Shown here: positions 1-9,440 of the stretch, one piece after another | Numbering within the stretch: position 1 is the stretch's first letter | How the letters are laid out: each line of letters opens with the position of its first letter | NCBI GenBank assembly: GCA_022819945.1 | Contig: JAJEGI010000064.1 | Location: 1 to 64,000, forward strand | DNA: 64,000 bases | Direction of reading: 5' to 3' | From: Candidatus Poribacteria bacterium | Lineage (GTDB): Bacteria > Poribacteria > WGA-4E > WGA-3G | The notes under the pieces: generated by a model | What the model was told of the DNA's origin: nothing | Databases searched by the model: none | Seen by the model: only the letters and a program-made list of their open reading frames with translations | Translations under genes and position numbers: made by a program

Positions 1-1
1 A

Positions 2-3000
2 CGGAGCGTAATCGTTGTTGGACCCGAATTAGGGCTACACCAATGTGGTATACCCAAACGGATGGCGGTTGAATTGTTCAAACCGTTTATCATTGAGCGA
101 CTTCAAGCGTACGGTTTTACACAGACAATTAAACGGGCGAAGCATATCGCTGAACACGTTGACTCCGATTCGCCTGTATGGGAAGTCGTAGAGGAAGTCA
201 TCGCAGATCATCCAGTCCTACTCAACCGACCGCCAACGCTGCACCGGCTCGGTATTCAGGCGTTTTTGCCTGTTTTGGTGGAAGGGAAATCTATCAGAAT
301 CCCGCCCCTCGTCTGTAAAGCGTTCAATGCCGATTTTGACGGCGACCAGATGGCAGTTCATGTACCCCTGACAGTGGAAGCGCAGGCTGAGGCAAAACTC
401 CTAATGCTCAGCAGTCATAACATTTTGAAACCTTCTCACGGTCGTCCTATCGCTGTTCCTGAACTCGATATGGTACTTGGACCCAGCTTTCTCACAAAGA
501 CGCTACCAGGACACGCTGAAGATGCAGCGCTTTTGCACGAAGCCTACACGACAGGCGATGCCGATGCTTTTGAGGCTTTCCAAGACAAACCTTGGTACCA
601 TCGACGCTTCGCGCATCCTGAAGAGGTTATCACCGCACATGCCGCCGGGCAACTTAAACTCCACGACAGTATCCAACTTTTCTGTGCATCCAACGGACAT
701 GATGGAACTGATGCAGGAGCCGAGCCAATTCTCACAACAGTCGGTAGGGTGATCTTTAACGAAGTACTACCGTCTGAATTAATATGGGAAGATGAACATT
801 CACAGCAGCGTATCCCGTTTTTCAACGCGGAAGCCGGTGGAAGCGAACTGTCTACAATCATTGAGGATTGCTTCCGAGAGTTAGGAACCCGAGTTACAAC
901 CGAAGTGCTTGAAAAAGTCCAAAAACTCGCCTTTGAATACGCAACGCTGAGCGGCATCTCACCCTGCATCACAGATTATATCACACCTGATAACAGGGAT
1001 ACGTTGGTGACAGAAGCGCGGAAAGAAATTGACGAACTCCTCGAAGGCGTGGAGGCAACCGATCGCGAAGAACATGAAAATGAGCAGATCCGTATTTGGT
1101 TGAACGCAATTTCAGCCGTAGAAGATACTATGTTTGCTACCTTGCCTGAACTCGAAACACCTCTTGTTGAGCGTGGGGACCCGCGTAGGGTACATCCCTA
1201 TGTTGATCCTGATGGCGCAGAGATTAACGATAAGACAGTCGAAGGGTTCAGCCCTGTTCATATTATGGCAGATAGCGGCGCACGAGCACGGAAAAATCCG
1301 TTTATGCAAATCAGTGCTGTTATCGGTTTGAAGGCAAAGCAGACCGGCGAAATCCTCATTCCGCCTATTACCTCCTCTTATCGTGAGGGCTTGGATGTAC
1401 TCGACTATTTCAACTCCACTTACGGTTCACGGAAAGGACTGGTGGACACGGCACTGAAGACTGCTCATTCGGGTTACCTTACTCGGAGACTTGTAGATGT
1501 CGCACAGGATGTCCGCGTTACTGCTGAAGATTGTGGGACCTTGAACAGCATCCAGAAGTTCGCAACAGAAGGCGGTGATCTCGCCTTTAAGATCAGTGGG
1601 CGAACCGCTGCCGAAGATATCATCCATCCACAGAGCGGCGATGTACTCGTTCCCGCTAACACTATCATCTCCACGCAGATGGCGAACCAGATTGATGACC
1701 TTGACATAAAGGTGGTAAAGGTCCGCTCTGTGCTTACATGCCAGACTGACGAAGGCATTTGTGCCAAATGCTACGGTAACGATCTTACAACGAACAGTCT
1801 TGTGAATGTTGGCGAAGCCGTCGGGATCATCGCTGCCCAATCTATTGGTGAACCCGGAACGCAGTTAACTATGCGTACATTCCATACAGGTGGTGCTGTT
1901 GAAGATGTTTCGGAAGCGCGTCAGCACAGGATCCTATCCAAAGTGAGTGGCACCGTGCATTTTCGAGATTTCCAACCTGGACGAACGGTTAAACAGGAAC
2001 GCGAACTCTGGATCGCTACTGAAAACCGCGCAAACCTTGATGGACCCGCCTACAAGGTTCAACAGGTCAACCACCCCGATTGTCAACTCCGTAAAGGCGA
2101 GCTACTGAGTGAGAAACAGTATGGCGAAAACGCAGAGCGTTATAAAGGCTTTGATACTAAGACATGGCAGTACGAAGTCACCGCTGTTTTGGATAGCGAC
2201 TGTGCCTTGAACGCAGGCAACCGACTGTCACAGAATGAATACGACAGGGCACTCGAAAGATACGGCTTCAAGCGTTTTGTGGAGGAAAAGTTTCCTGTAG
2301 TTGAGGTAAAACATCCTGACATCTCAGTAACTGCTGGCGATCTGCTCACTGAAGAAGAAGAGGAACAGTTAAAAGCAAGTGTCCGGCAAGGATTTGATGT
2401 CGATTTGTATTACTTAGATCCAGACACTGGTGAACTCGTCAAGGAAGAGGAGCTTAAGGAAACAAGTAATGCTTCTCTCGGACAGGCTGGAGAACGGGAT
2501 ACGGGTTTCGAGCGGTTTTACCGCATCACTGATATAGGGGAAACCGTAAGCAAAGCCTTCCCATTTAAACTCGGAGAGGATGTAGCAGCGGAAAAGATCA
2601 CTCCGTGGCTGAACCCGTTTGAAGTAGATAAGAAAAAGCCTGTTTATGTTATGCGTACAGAGGTTACCGACGCGCCTTCTCTTCTCAAACAAGGCGCAGC
2701 TTTGAGTGATAGCCAAGCGCAAGACATTCCGGCACTTGGAGTCGGACGAGAGCTGACAAAGAATGAATACGATAATGCCTGCGCTCAGTACAAAGCACTT
2801 GGACGCGCATTTAAAGTCGAAAAACAGGAAGTTGAACGGCACTATGTGACTGCTGTCTATCATCCAGAATGCCCCCTTAAGGTTGACGAAGAATTAACGG
2901 AAGAAGCATTAACCCGGGCACATAGACGATTTACCGGTTTCGATGTCCAAAAACTACGACACCGCGTAACACAAGTTCATCACCCTGACTGCACGCTTAA

Positions 3001-4798
3001 GCCCGGAGATTTACTCGGTGAGAGTGAGGAAAAACAGGATAACGAACGCTATCCAGGGTTCACGACTTCTACAAGCGAGATTGATACGGGTGGTTTTGAG
3101 ACTGAACGCTTATATCGTATAACCGCTGTCAATCATCCAGATGCTGTCAATGACAATGATCCCGATTGCCCATTGGCGGTAGACGAGCTTCTCACCCAAC
3201 AACAGGCGACCGCAAAGCGGCGACAATACAAGGGGTTGGAAGTCACCCGGTATTATAAAGTGACGAACGTTGAAGACGGAACGACAACGGTGAATGTTGG
3301 TGACCGTCTCACGGAGATTGAATATAAGGCACTCCGTAAAGATGATCCTGAACTTTCAGGAAAGGTCACGAGTGTCTATGAGGTAATCAGCGTACATCAT
3401 CCTGAACTTGAACTTGAGGCTGGTACCGAGCTCGCTGATGCAAATTACAAGGCTTACAATCGAAAGTTCAAAGGATTTGATACTGAACTCGTCTACGAGA
3501 TTGTTGAGGACAATCGCGACACAGAGACACCGCTTGAACCGGGCACAATTCTTCCCTCGAAGGAATACCGCGCTTTGGAGAAAGCGAACAAGAAAGTCCT
3601 CCATACCGTAACAGCTGTCTATCATCCGAATTGCAAGTATGCCGTTGACGATGAATTGTCAGCGGAACAGTACGCAGACGCTAAGATGAGATACCCCGGA
3701 TTTGAAGTAGATGAATTATCTCTTCAGATGCGCATTGAAGTGGAAACATCTGATGGAACCCGAGTACCGCATGTCATTCCCGCAGATTATTCCTTCTCTT
3801 TGGCTGAAGGTGATACCATACGTAAAGGAGAAACGCTCGCCGAACTCCATGAGAGAACGGCGAACCTTGACATCGTTGCAGGAATTCCGCGCGTTACTGA
3901 CTTGTTTGAAGCACGCCGTCTAAAACGCGGTGATGCCGCACAAATCGCCGAAATTGAGGGATTCATCCGATCCGCAGGCACAAAGGCAGGTGTTCCGACA
4001 TATCGCATTGAGCACGAGGGATATGTCAGTCGAATCTATCAGATTCCTGATGAGAATCGACGGGTCGCTGAAGGCGATTGGGTGAATGCCGGCGAACCCC
4101 TCACCAGCGGTTTCCTTAATCCGCACGATATTTTGAGTATCGGGCGCACCACCATTGAGGGCGTACCTGTTGAAGGTGAAGAGGCTGTTTGGGCGTATCT
4201 CGTTGATGAAGTACAGAAAGTTTATGGCAAGGGCACTATCAACGATAAACACGTTGAGATCATCGTACGGCAGATGCTGACCAAAATTCGCATCACCGAG
4301 CCTGGCGACACAGACTTTTATCCGAATGATGAAGTGCATCGCAGACGCTTTGAGCACGTCAACAGCGAAATTGTGGAACAGGGCGGCACCCCTGCTACAG
4401 GTGAACCGATTCTCCAGAGCATCAGCAAAGCCTCTTTGAGCACGGATAGCTTCATCTCTGCTGCTTCCTTCCAGCAGACAACCAAGGTACTCACCGATGC
4501 CGCTGTCAGTGGACAAACCGATAAGCTCTTCGGGCTCAAAGAAAATGTCATTCTCGGCCGCCTCATCCCCGCCGGTAGTGGATTCTCCAGCTTCCAAAAC
4601 CTGGAAGTGACCCAACAGGACCCGCAGGAAGAGGTGTCTAACGGCGAGGAACAGATTGAATCTGATGGGAATTCAAAGAAGGGAAATGCAAAAACCTCTG
4701 AGTCATCTGAGGATCAAGGGGTTTATCTTTCGGATGGATCTTCCGTAATCTCGCCCACAGATGTTGGAGATACTGTTGTTGTTTTGGATGATGAATAA
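2..4798 (+). CDS. rpoC: DNA-directed RNA polymerase subunit beta' (5'-truncated by window edge)
   Basis: Catalytic subunit of RNA polymerase. The reading frame is open from base 2, and the residues before the first ATG (base 62) already match the family ([16 protein letters not shown]), so the gene starts outside the window. The Mg-binding motif NADFDGD lies at 326-346. The four-cysteine zinc site is present: Cys at 1532, then C-x6-C-x2-C at 1739, 1760 and 1769. The trigger-loop segment [16 protein letters not shown] is at 1846-1893. About 1.67 kb of tandem ~40-residue repeats follows (2051-3719), after which the conserved C-terminal part resumes ([19 protein letters not shown]-like, [24 protein letters not shown]). 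The C-terminal tail (from about 4615) is acidic and serine-rich. The N-terminal zinc finger is not in view. Identity is certain; the repeat insert is unusual. Confidence 0.97.
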   Translation, partial: RSVIVVGPELGLHQCGIPKRMAVELFKPFIIERLQAYGFTQTIKRAKHIAEHVDSDSPVWEVVEEVIADHPVLLNRPPTLHRLGIQAFLPVLVEGKSIRIPPLVCKAFNADFDGDQMAVHVPLTVEAQAEAKLLMLSSHNILKPSHGRPIAVPELDMVLGPSFLTKTLPGHAEDAALLHEAYTTGDADAFEAFQDKPWYHRRFAHPEEVITAHAAGQLKLHDSIQLFCASNGHDGTDAGAEPILTTVGRVIFNEVLPSELIWEDEHSQQRIPFFNAEAGGSELSTIIEDCFRELGTRVTTEVLEKVQKLAFEYATLSGISPCITDYITPDNRDTLVTEARKEIDELLEGVEATDREEHENEQIRIWLNAISAVEDTMFATLPELETPLVERGDPRRVHPYVDPDGAEINDKTVEGFSPVHIMADSGARARKNPFMQISAVIGLKAKQTGEILIPPITSSYREGLDVLDYFNSTYGSRKGLVDTALKTAHSGYLTRRLVDVAQDVRVTAEDCGTLNSIQKFATEGGDLAFKISGRTAAEDIIHPQSGDVLVPANTIISTQMANQIDDLDIKVVKVRSVLTCQTDEGICAKCYGNDLTTNSLVNVGEAVGIIAAQSIGEPGTQLTMRTFHTGGAVEDVSEARQHRILSKVSGTVHFRDFQPGRTVKQERELWIATENRANLDGPAYKVQQVNHPDCQLRKGELLSEKQYGENAERYKGFDTKTWQYEVTAVLDSDCALNAGNRLSQNEYDRALERYGFKRFVEEKFPVVEVKHPDISVTAGDLLTEEEEEQLKASVRQGFDVDLYYLDPDTGELVKEEELKETSNASLGQAGERDTGFERFYRITDIGETVSKAFPFKLGEDVAAEKITPWLNPFEVDKKKPVYVMRTEVTDAPSLLKQGAALSDSQAQDIPALGVGRELTKNEYDNACAQYKALGRAFKVEKQEVERHYVTAVYHPECPLKVDEELTEEALTRAHRRFTGFDVQKLRHRVTQVHHPDCTLKPGDLLGESEEKQDNERYPGFTTSTSEIDTGGFETERLYRITAVNHPDAVNDNDPDCPLAVDELLTQQQATAKRRQYKGLEVTRYYKVTNVEDGTTTVNVGDRLTEIEYKALRKDDPELSGKVTSVYEVISVHHPELELEAGTELADANYKAYNRKFKGFDTELVYEIVEDNRDTETPLEPGTILPSKEYRALEKANKKVLHTVTAVYHPNCKYAVDDELSAEQYADAKMRYPGFEVDELSLQMRIEVETSDGTRVPHVIPADYSFSLAEGDTIRKGETLAELHERTANLDIVAGIPRVTDLFEARRLKRGDAAQIAEIEGFIRSAGTKAGVPTYRIEHEGYVSRIYQIPDENRRVAEGDWVNAGEPLTSGFLNPHDILSIGRTTIEGVPVEGEEAVWAYLVDEVQKVYGKGTINDKHVEIIVRQMLTKIRITEPGDTDFYPNDEVHRRRFEHVNSEIVEQGGTPATGEPILQSISKASLSTDSFISAASFQQTTKVLTDAAVSGQTDKLFGLKENVILGRLIPAGSGFSSFQNLEVTQQDPQEEVSNGEEQIESDGNSKKGNAKTSESSEDQGVYLSDGSSVISPTDVGDTVVVLDDE
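2051..3719 (+). repeat. Tandem ~40-residue protein repeats inside RpoC
   Basis: About eleven copies, several degenerate, of a module that reads V-T-x-V-x-H-P-[DEN]-C-x-L-x-x-G-[DE]-x-L-[ST], then a short helix-like stretch with a Y or E, and ends R-[YF]-x-G-F-[DE]-V. Clear copies begin near 2051, 2168, 2285, 2840, 2957, 3112, 3373 and 3604. The array occupies the place after the trigger loop where E. coli carries its SI3 insertion. The copies are diverged at DNA level, so the expansion is not recent. Confidence 0.85.
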
Positions 4799-4904
4799 AG
4801 TCCAATAGGACTTACACAATTCCTTGGTAGGTCCGGTTTTGCGATGTACTCGTCCAGATGCGATCTGCATGCCTAGCCGCACCGTGTGATAAAAAGTTAA
4901 AACA

Positions 4905-4931
4905 AAAAGGGAACCTCAACGGTTCCCTTTT
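4905..4931. terminator. Bidirectional intrinsic terminator between rpoC and fumC
   Basis: The arms AAAAGGGAACC (4905-4915) and GGTTCCCTTTT (4921-4931) pair perfectly across a five-base loop. A-tracts on one side and T-tracts on the other let it stop transcription from both converging genes. Confidence 0.85.
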
Positions 4932-4950
4932 GCTTTACCTACAGCGTTTC

Positions 4951-6339
4951 CTATCCGAGATTCGGTCGCGTCATATCCCCTGGGACAACAAGCGCGTCGA
5001 AAGCCTCTCCTGTCAAAACCTCCATCGCAATTGCAGCCTCACGGAGTGTACACCCCTGTTCATGCGCGTATTGTGCCACTTTCGCTGCCGTATCGTAACC
5101 GATATGGGGGGTCAATGCTGTCACAAGCATCAGTGACTCCGAAAGATGTTGTCCGATTGCCTCACTGTTCGGGACGATCCCTTCTACACAGTTAACGCGG
5201 AAGGATTCACACCCATCTCCAAGCAGTTGTATAGACTGTAAAGCGTTGTAGGCAATGACAGGCATAAATACGTTCAGCTGCAACGCGCCATTCGCGCCTG
5301 AAAACGCCAGCGTCGCATCGTTCCCGATGACTTGTGCACATACCATTGTAACCGCTTCACATTGCGTCGGGTTCACCTTTCCCGGCATGATGGAACTACC
5401 CGGCTCCATTTCTGGTAACCGCAATTCACCGAGTCCACACCGCGGTCCTGATGCCAACCACCGGATGTCGTTCGCGATCTTGAACAACGCGACTGCCAAT
5501 GTTTTCAAGGCACCGCTGGCACTAACGACAGCATCCCGGCATGCAAGTGCCTCAAACGCATTCGGCGCGCGTTCAAGTGGGTAGCCTGTTGTTTCCGAAA
5601 GACTTGCCACAACCCGTGCTGTATAGTCAGGGTGTGTATTCAAACCAGTCCCCACGGCTGTGCCACCAATCGGGAGTTCGCAGAGATGCGGCAGCGAAGT
5701 CGTAATGCGCTGTTCCGCAGCGATCAGTTGCTGCGCGTAAGCACTAAATTCCTGTCCGAGGGTCAGCGGGGTTGCATCCATCAAATGTGTTCTACCAATC
5801 TTAACGATCTCTGCGAACGCAGATGCCTTTTTGACAAACGCTTCTCGCAGTGCTATCAGGCGTGGTAAGAGATGTTCCCGAATTTGCCGAACCATTGACA
5901 AATGGATGGCTGTCGGAAAAACATCGTTTGTTGATTGGGATTTGTTGACATGGTCGTTGGGATGGATAGGATGTTTACTGCCCATTTCGCCACCGAGCAT
6001 TTCTATCGCGCGGTTCGCAATGACTTCATTGACATTCATATTCGTCTGCGTCCCACTGCCTGTCTGCCAGATACGGAGTGGAAAGTGGTCATCCAAGGTG
6101 CCGTCAATGACTTCTTGTGCTGCCTTGCTGATAGCTGCTGCAAGTTCAGTTTCAAGCAAACCCAGGTCAGCGTTAACATGCGCGACTGCCTGTTTGATAG
6201 TCCCAAGTGCCCATATAGCAGCGCGGGGTAGGCGTTCGTCGCCAATCTTAAAATTCTGGAGCGCACGTTGTGTCTGGGCACCCCAGTACCGGTCGGATGG
6301 GACATGAAGCGTCCCCATACTATCTGTCTCAGTTCTCAT
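4951..6339 (-). CDS. fumC: Fumarate hydratase class II
   Basis: Catalyses reversible hydration of fumarate to malate in the TCA cycle. It is 462 residues, the usual length of the iron-independent class II enzyme. Visible signatures include the N-terminal [18 protein letters not shown], the substrate-binding [37 protein letters not shown], and the superfamily signature [15 protein letters not shown]. It converges on rpoC with a shared terminator between them. The first ATG gives the normal N-terminus. An inverted repeat at 6385-6405 lies about 45 bases upstream and might be an operator. Confidence 0.97.
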   Translation of the reverse strand: MRTETDSMGTLHVPSDRYWGAQTQRALQNFKIGDERLPRAAIWALGTIKQAVAHVNADLGLLETELAAAISKAAQEVIDGTLDDHFPLRIWQTGSGTQTNMNVNEVIANRAIEMLGGEMGSKHPIHPNDHVNKSQSTNDVFPTAIHLSMVRQIREHLLPRLIALREAFVKKASAFAEIVKIGRTHLMDATPLTLGQEFSAYAQQLIAAEQRITTSLPHLCELPIGGTAVGTGLNTHPDYTARVVASLSETTGYPLERAPNAFEALACRDAVVSASGALKTLAVALFKIANDIRWLASGPRCGLGELRLPEMEPGSSIMPGKVNPTQCEAVTMVCAQVIGNDATLAFSGANGALQLNVFMPVIAYNALQSIQLLGDGCESFRVNCVEGIVPNSEAIGQHLSESLMLVTALTPHIGYDTAAKVAQYAHEQGCTLREAAIAMEVLTGEAFDALVVPGDMTRPNLG

Positions 6340-6678
6340 AGAGTTTTTAGATTCCCTTTCATTAACTTATGAACTTTCTATTCAACGTTTTGGACATGAA
6401 AACGTCTTATATTTACAAAAAAATACGGATATTGCTTTGCCAGAGCAGGACTTAGCTCTCAAGGTGTTTTTAAAATTTAGCACACTTCCACCTCCGAATT
6501 CAATGAAATTCGGGGTTGGCGCAGAGCCATTCAATTCTCCATTTTCCGATCGAATCTTCACTATCAGGCCCGGTAGGTTCGGTTTGCAACCGAACCGGAA
6601 CTTAGCCACAAACTTTTCAGCTCTCAAAAGGCCTCTTGGATTCCGATTATAAATGCCCTGACTTACCCACGAAAAAAC
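6340..6678. other. Intergenic region upstream of fumC
   Basis: No gene is supported here. It holds the inverted repeat ACGTTTT-N7-AAAACGT (6385-6405) close to the fumC start and a 7-bp hairpin CCGAATT/AATTCGG (6494-6513). It also holds a dispersed repeat copy with a hairpin (6565-6644). The small reading frames on both strands have no recognisable protein character. Confidence 0.5.
6565..6644. repeat. Dispersed intergenic repeat with hairpin (copy 1)
   Basis: This stretch is closely similar to 47696-47776; both contain CAGGCCCGGTAGGTTCGGTT and, after the hairpin, CTTAGCCACAAACTTTTCAG. The hairpin (6576-6596) has 9-bp perfect arms GGTTCGGTT/AACCGAACC with a TGC loop. Confidence 0.75.
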
Positions 6679-6707
6679 TTGACACCCGCACGAAAAAACA
6701 GTATAAT
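6679..6707 (+). promoter_or_regulatory. Consensus sigma70-type promoter for the island
   Basis: TTGACA (6679-6684) and TATAAT (6702-6707) are separated by exactly 17 bases, a perfect match to the housekeeping consensus. A start near 6714 would give a leader of about 220 bases before the Uma2 gene. Confidence 0.8.
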
Positions 6708-6878
6708 TATACTATACTAAAAACAAGTTAGAAAATATCTTGCATAGAATCCGCAGCAACCCAAATATTACATTGCCTTAGTATATTTTTTTTGCAGCGA
6801 GAAATGACATAAAAAACGTCCACAAACCTATGCAGTGACTGAGTTTACGGCACAAATCAAAAAATTACCAAAAAGTAA

Positions 6879-6904
6879 AAAAAGATACCATTTGGTATCT
6901 TTTT
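6879..6904 (+). terminator. Hairpin with T-tract in the Uma2 leader
   Basis: Arms AAAAAGATACCA (6879-6890) and TGGTATCTTTTT (6893-6904) form a 12-bp stem with a TT loop, ending in a T-tract. It lies between the consensus promoter and the ribosome binding site of the Uma2 gene. It could end read-through or act as an attenuator for the island genes. Confidence 0.55.
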
Positions 6905-6934
6905 GGCACAAAAACCTGTTTACCGGAGGAAATC

Positions 6935-7552
6935 ATGGTAGCTCCCGCAGTACAAACACGCCTGACACCTGAGGAATACATCACTTTTGAACGCAAAGCT
7001 CTTCCAGACGCAGAAATAATCAGGCACGAATACATAAACGGCGAGTTAATTGCGATGTCTGGTGTGAGTCGCGCACATAATCTGATTACAGGGAATATAT
7101 CTGGTGAACTCCGCACTTTATTAAGAGGCAGCGAATGTGAAACCTACGCGAACGAAATGCGCGTGAGCACACCTACTACAACCTCCTATTTCTACCCAGA
7201 TGTCGTTGTCGTTTGTGAAAAACCCCGCTTTGAAGATGATGTCTTTGGCACACTCCTCAACCCCATCATCTTGGTAGAGGTGCTCTCACCTTCAACGCAA
7301 GTTTATGATCGACGCGAAAAATTCGCGCACTACCGCCAACTCGCGTCGTTGCAGGAATACGTCCTCGTCTTCCAAGACAAGGTGCTTGTTGAACACTACC
7401 GCCGCCAAGAAAAACTGGGCACCGCACCTGTTACGGGGAAGGACTGGCTTTTCACCGATTTTGAAACACTTGAAGAAATTTTGCCACTCACCTCCATCCA
7501 GTGCGAACTGCCCTTGCAGGAAATCTACGAACGCGTCACATTTCCTGATTAA
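6935..7552 (+). CDS. Uma2 family (DUF820) putative endonuclease
   Basis: A 205-residue protein of the Uma2/DUF820 family, which has a PD-(D/E)xK restriction-endonuclease-like fold. Family features are the N-terminal LTPEEYITFER and INGELIAMSGVSRAHN, then the catalytic-strand segments YFYPDVVVVCEKP and PIILVEVLSPST and the following YDRREKFAHYRQL. The biological role of the family is not settled, and it is often expanded in cyanobacteria and other environmental bacteria. A GGAGGAAA site precedes the ATG. It is the first gene after a perfect promoter and a leader hairpin. It heads the accessory region that includes the type III Res and Mod genes, but need not be functionally tied to them. Confidence 0.85.
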   Translation: MVAPAVQTRLTPEEYITFERKALPDAEIIRHEYINGELIAMSGVSRAHNLITGNISGELRTLLRGSECETYANEMRVSTPTTTSYFYPDVVVVCEKPRFEDDVFGTLLNPIILVEVLSPSTQVYDRREKFAHYRQLASLQEYVLVFQDKVLVEHYRRQEKLGTAPVTGKDWLFTDFETLEEILPLTSIQCELPLQEIYERVTFPD

Positions 7553-7601
7553 TGCTGGAACAACCACAAAAAAATCAAACGCTTGAAAATGGAATTACAT
7601 T

Positions 7602-9383
7602 ATGAACAGATACCCACGAAAACAGTTATCACTCGGGAATATCAATGTGTCCCCGTTCATTACAGCGGAAGATATTGGTTATACAAGCTCGCAGGAAAAA
7701 TTAACACAAAACCTATGTAAATTCAATCATAGGGATATTTTGATAACTCTTAGTCGAATTAATCTACTTCTGCAACGCAGTACAGACTTGCCATCAGACG
7801 AGGAAATACTTAAAGAAGCTTTTTGTCCTGATGTTTGGTTAGTGACAATTGCTTCTTCTCCCGAGTTGTATGGACGTTTTATCTTCAATAGGCAGTCCAC
7901 ACTTCGCTTGCTAATCGAAAGTGCTCGCGTTTCTGATCCTGATTCCACCAATACTCTCGATAGAGTTGATGCTCGGAACAACTTGGCAAAGTGCTATCTG
8001 ATTGCTAACTCGATGCTTGACGAGAGGAATTCTAATTCTAATACAACCTCAAAAGAGGAACTTAGTAAACAGATAATAGCTGATTCTATTCCAACTATTG
8101 AGTATGCTATAAACACGTCCCCTGGATACCGAACAAAGTTATTAATGGTTAGATCTGCGGAATTTTTACGTCGTCTCGCTGACACTGAGGAAGAGCGTTT
8201 GGGTGTTGACGCGAATCAAACTTTCTTGCAGGCTACAGGATTAACACTACAAGACTATCAACATCTCGTTTTTAGCATTTTTGCGGTGTATTGGAATTGT
8301 TCACCACAGGAAATTGTTAGACAGGATCCTTTTATGGACGGTTCGCTGTTCTTCGATCCTAATTCAGTTCCAGATCTTGCCCCCTTGTACGAGAAATTTC
8401 TGCCACATACCTGTATCTCAATAGATGAACTAAAGGAAAAAGCAGAGAACTCTCCCAGCTTTAAGAACGAATTCCGCCTATGGCGTCGGGCCCCGTTGGT
8501 ACAAATAAGTGAAAACCAAATCCTTTGTGTTGACTTTTATTTTCTTTTGGAGAAACTTCAAACCGGTGTGTTCTGGATCATGCGCGACCAACTGGAAAAA
8601 CAACACCAGGGTGACGGTCAAAAAATTATTGCCTTATGGGGAGATATTTTTGAGGATTACGTAGCCTCAATAATTAAGCGAGGAATAGATGATCAAACAC
8701 CACGCGTGGAAAAGTACATTATTGCTCCAAAGTATGACCAAAGACAAGAGGAGGAGTGTACTGATGTTGCAATCTGTGGCAGCGACACCCTCGTCTTGTT
8801 AGAGTGTAAAGCACCTATTCTACGCGCGGACACCAAGTTCAGCGGTGATTTTGATGAACTTTACGCAGAGCTTAAGGACAAAATCATTGAGGGTGAAAAC
8901 TCTGAAAAGCCAAAAGGTATAAAGCAGCTGTGTAATGCAATCCAATCTCTGTTTCACACAGAAGAAACACAAAGACAAAGCATTGAAGGGATAGACATTT
9001 CCCAAATCAAAAAGATCTATCCTGTTTTAATCCTCTCTGATCGAATATTTTCTGTGCTGTGTATGAATTGGTTTTTAAATTCGGAATTCCAACGGCTTTT
9101 GACAGATATTCATCAGATGGAGAATTTAGATATTATGCCTCTGACGGTATTAACTATAGAAGATCTCGAATCTTTAGAACCCTATCTCAGTCATACGCCT
9201 TTTCATGTTCATTTAGATGAATGGATGCAATGGCAAGCATCTGGTAACGATAAACTACCGTTTAGTGCTTATCTCTATTCTTTGCTCCAGGAAAATCCGC
9301 CTCAAAACACTTTCTATGACCAGAAATTTAATGAGATTTACACTGATGTGATGACATACTTTACGGAACGCGGTGTTGAGTGA
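7602..9383 (+). CDS. Uncharacterised PD-(D/E)xK nuclease-like protein
   Basis: A 593-residue protein I do not recognise as a named family. The first ~370 residues look helical without clear motifs. A nuclease-like core follows: Asp388 in ECTDVAICGSD, then LVLLECK with Glu401 and Lys403, the D...ExK spacing of restriction-type nucleases. Before it lies LWGDIFEDYVASIIKRG, the kind of helix that precedes this core in NERD/Mrr-like nucleases. No transmembrane segment or signal peptide is seen. It is separated by 57 bases from the downstream type III Res gene on the same strand, suggesting a shared transcript and perhaps a shared role. The nuclease assignment rests on a short motif only. Confidence 0.6.
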   Translation: MNRYPRKQLSLGNINVSPFITAEDIGYTSSQEKLTQNLCKFNHRDILITLSRINLLLQRSTDLPSDEEILKEAFCPDVWLVTIASSPELYGRFIFNRQSTLRLLIESARVSDPDSTNTLDRVDARNNLAKCYLIANSMLDERNSNSNTTSKEELSKQIIADSIPTIEYAINTSPGYRTKLLMVRSAEFLRRLADTEEERLGVDANQTFLQATGLTLQDYQHLVFSIFAVYWNCSPQEIVRQDPFMDGSLFFDPNSVPDLAPLYEKFLPHTCISIDELKEKAENSPSFKNEFRLWRRAPLVQISENQILCVDFYFLLEKLQTGVFWIMRDQLEKQHQGDGQKIIALWGDIFEDYVASIIKRGIDDQTPRVEKYIIAPKYDQRQEEECTDVAICGSDTLVLLECKAPILRADTKFSGDFDELYAELKDKIIEGENSEKPKGIKQLCNAIQSLFHTEETQRQSIEGIDISQIKKIYPVLILSDRIFSVLCMNWFLNSEFQRLLTDIHQMENLDIMPLTVLTIEDLESLEPYLSHTPFHVHLDEWMQWQASGNDKLPFSAYLYSLLQENPPQNTFYDQKFNEIYTDVMTYFTERGVE

Positions 9384-9440
9384 TAAATGATCCGTTTGTA
9401 GAAGCCAGCACAATAGAAACAAGCATCCTTAGGAAAATAC

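Noticed and set aside
544-972. 142-residue minus-strand frame within rpoC
   Set aside because: Antisense shadow of rpoC, low-complexity serine-rich product with no recognisable domain.
3920-4615. 231-residue minus-strand frame within rpoC
   Set aside because: Antisense to conserved rpoC sequence, no motif or ribosome binding site; it exists because of codon bias in the real gene.
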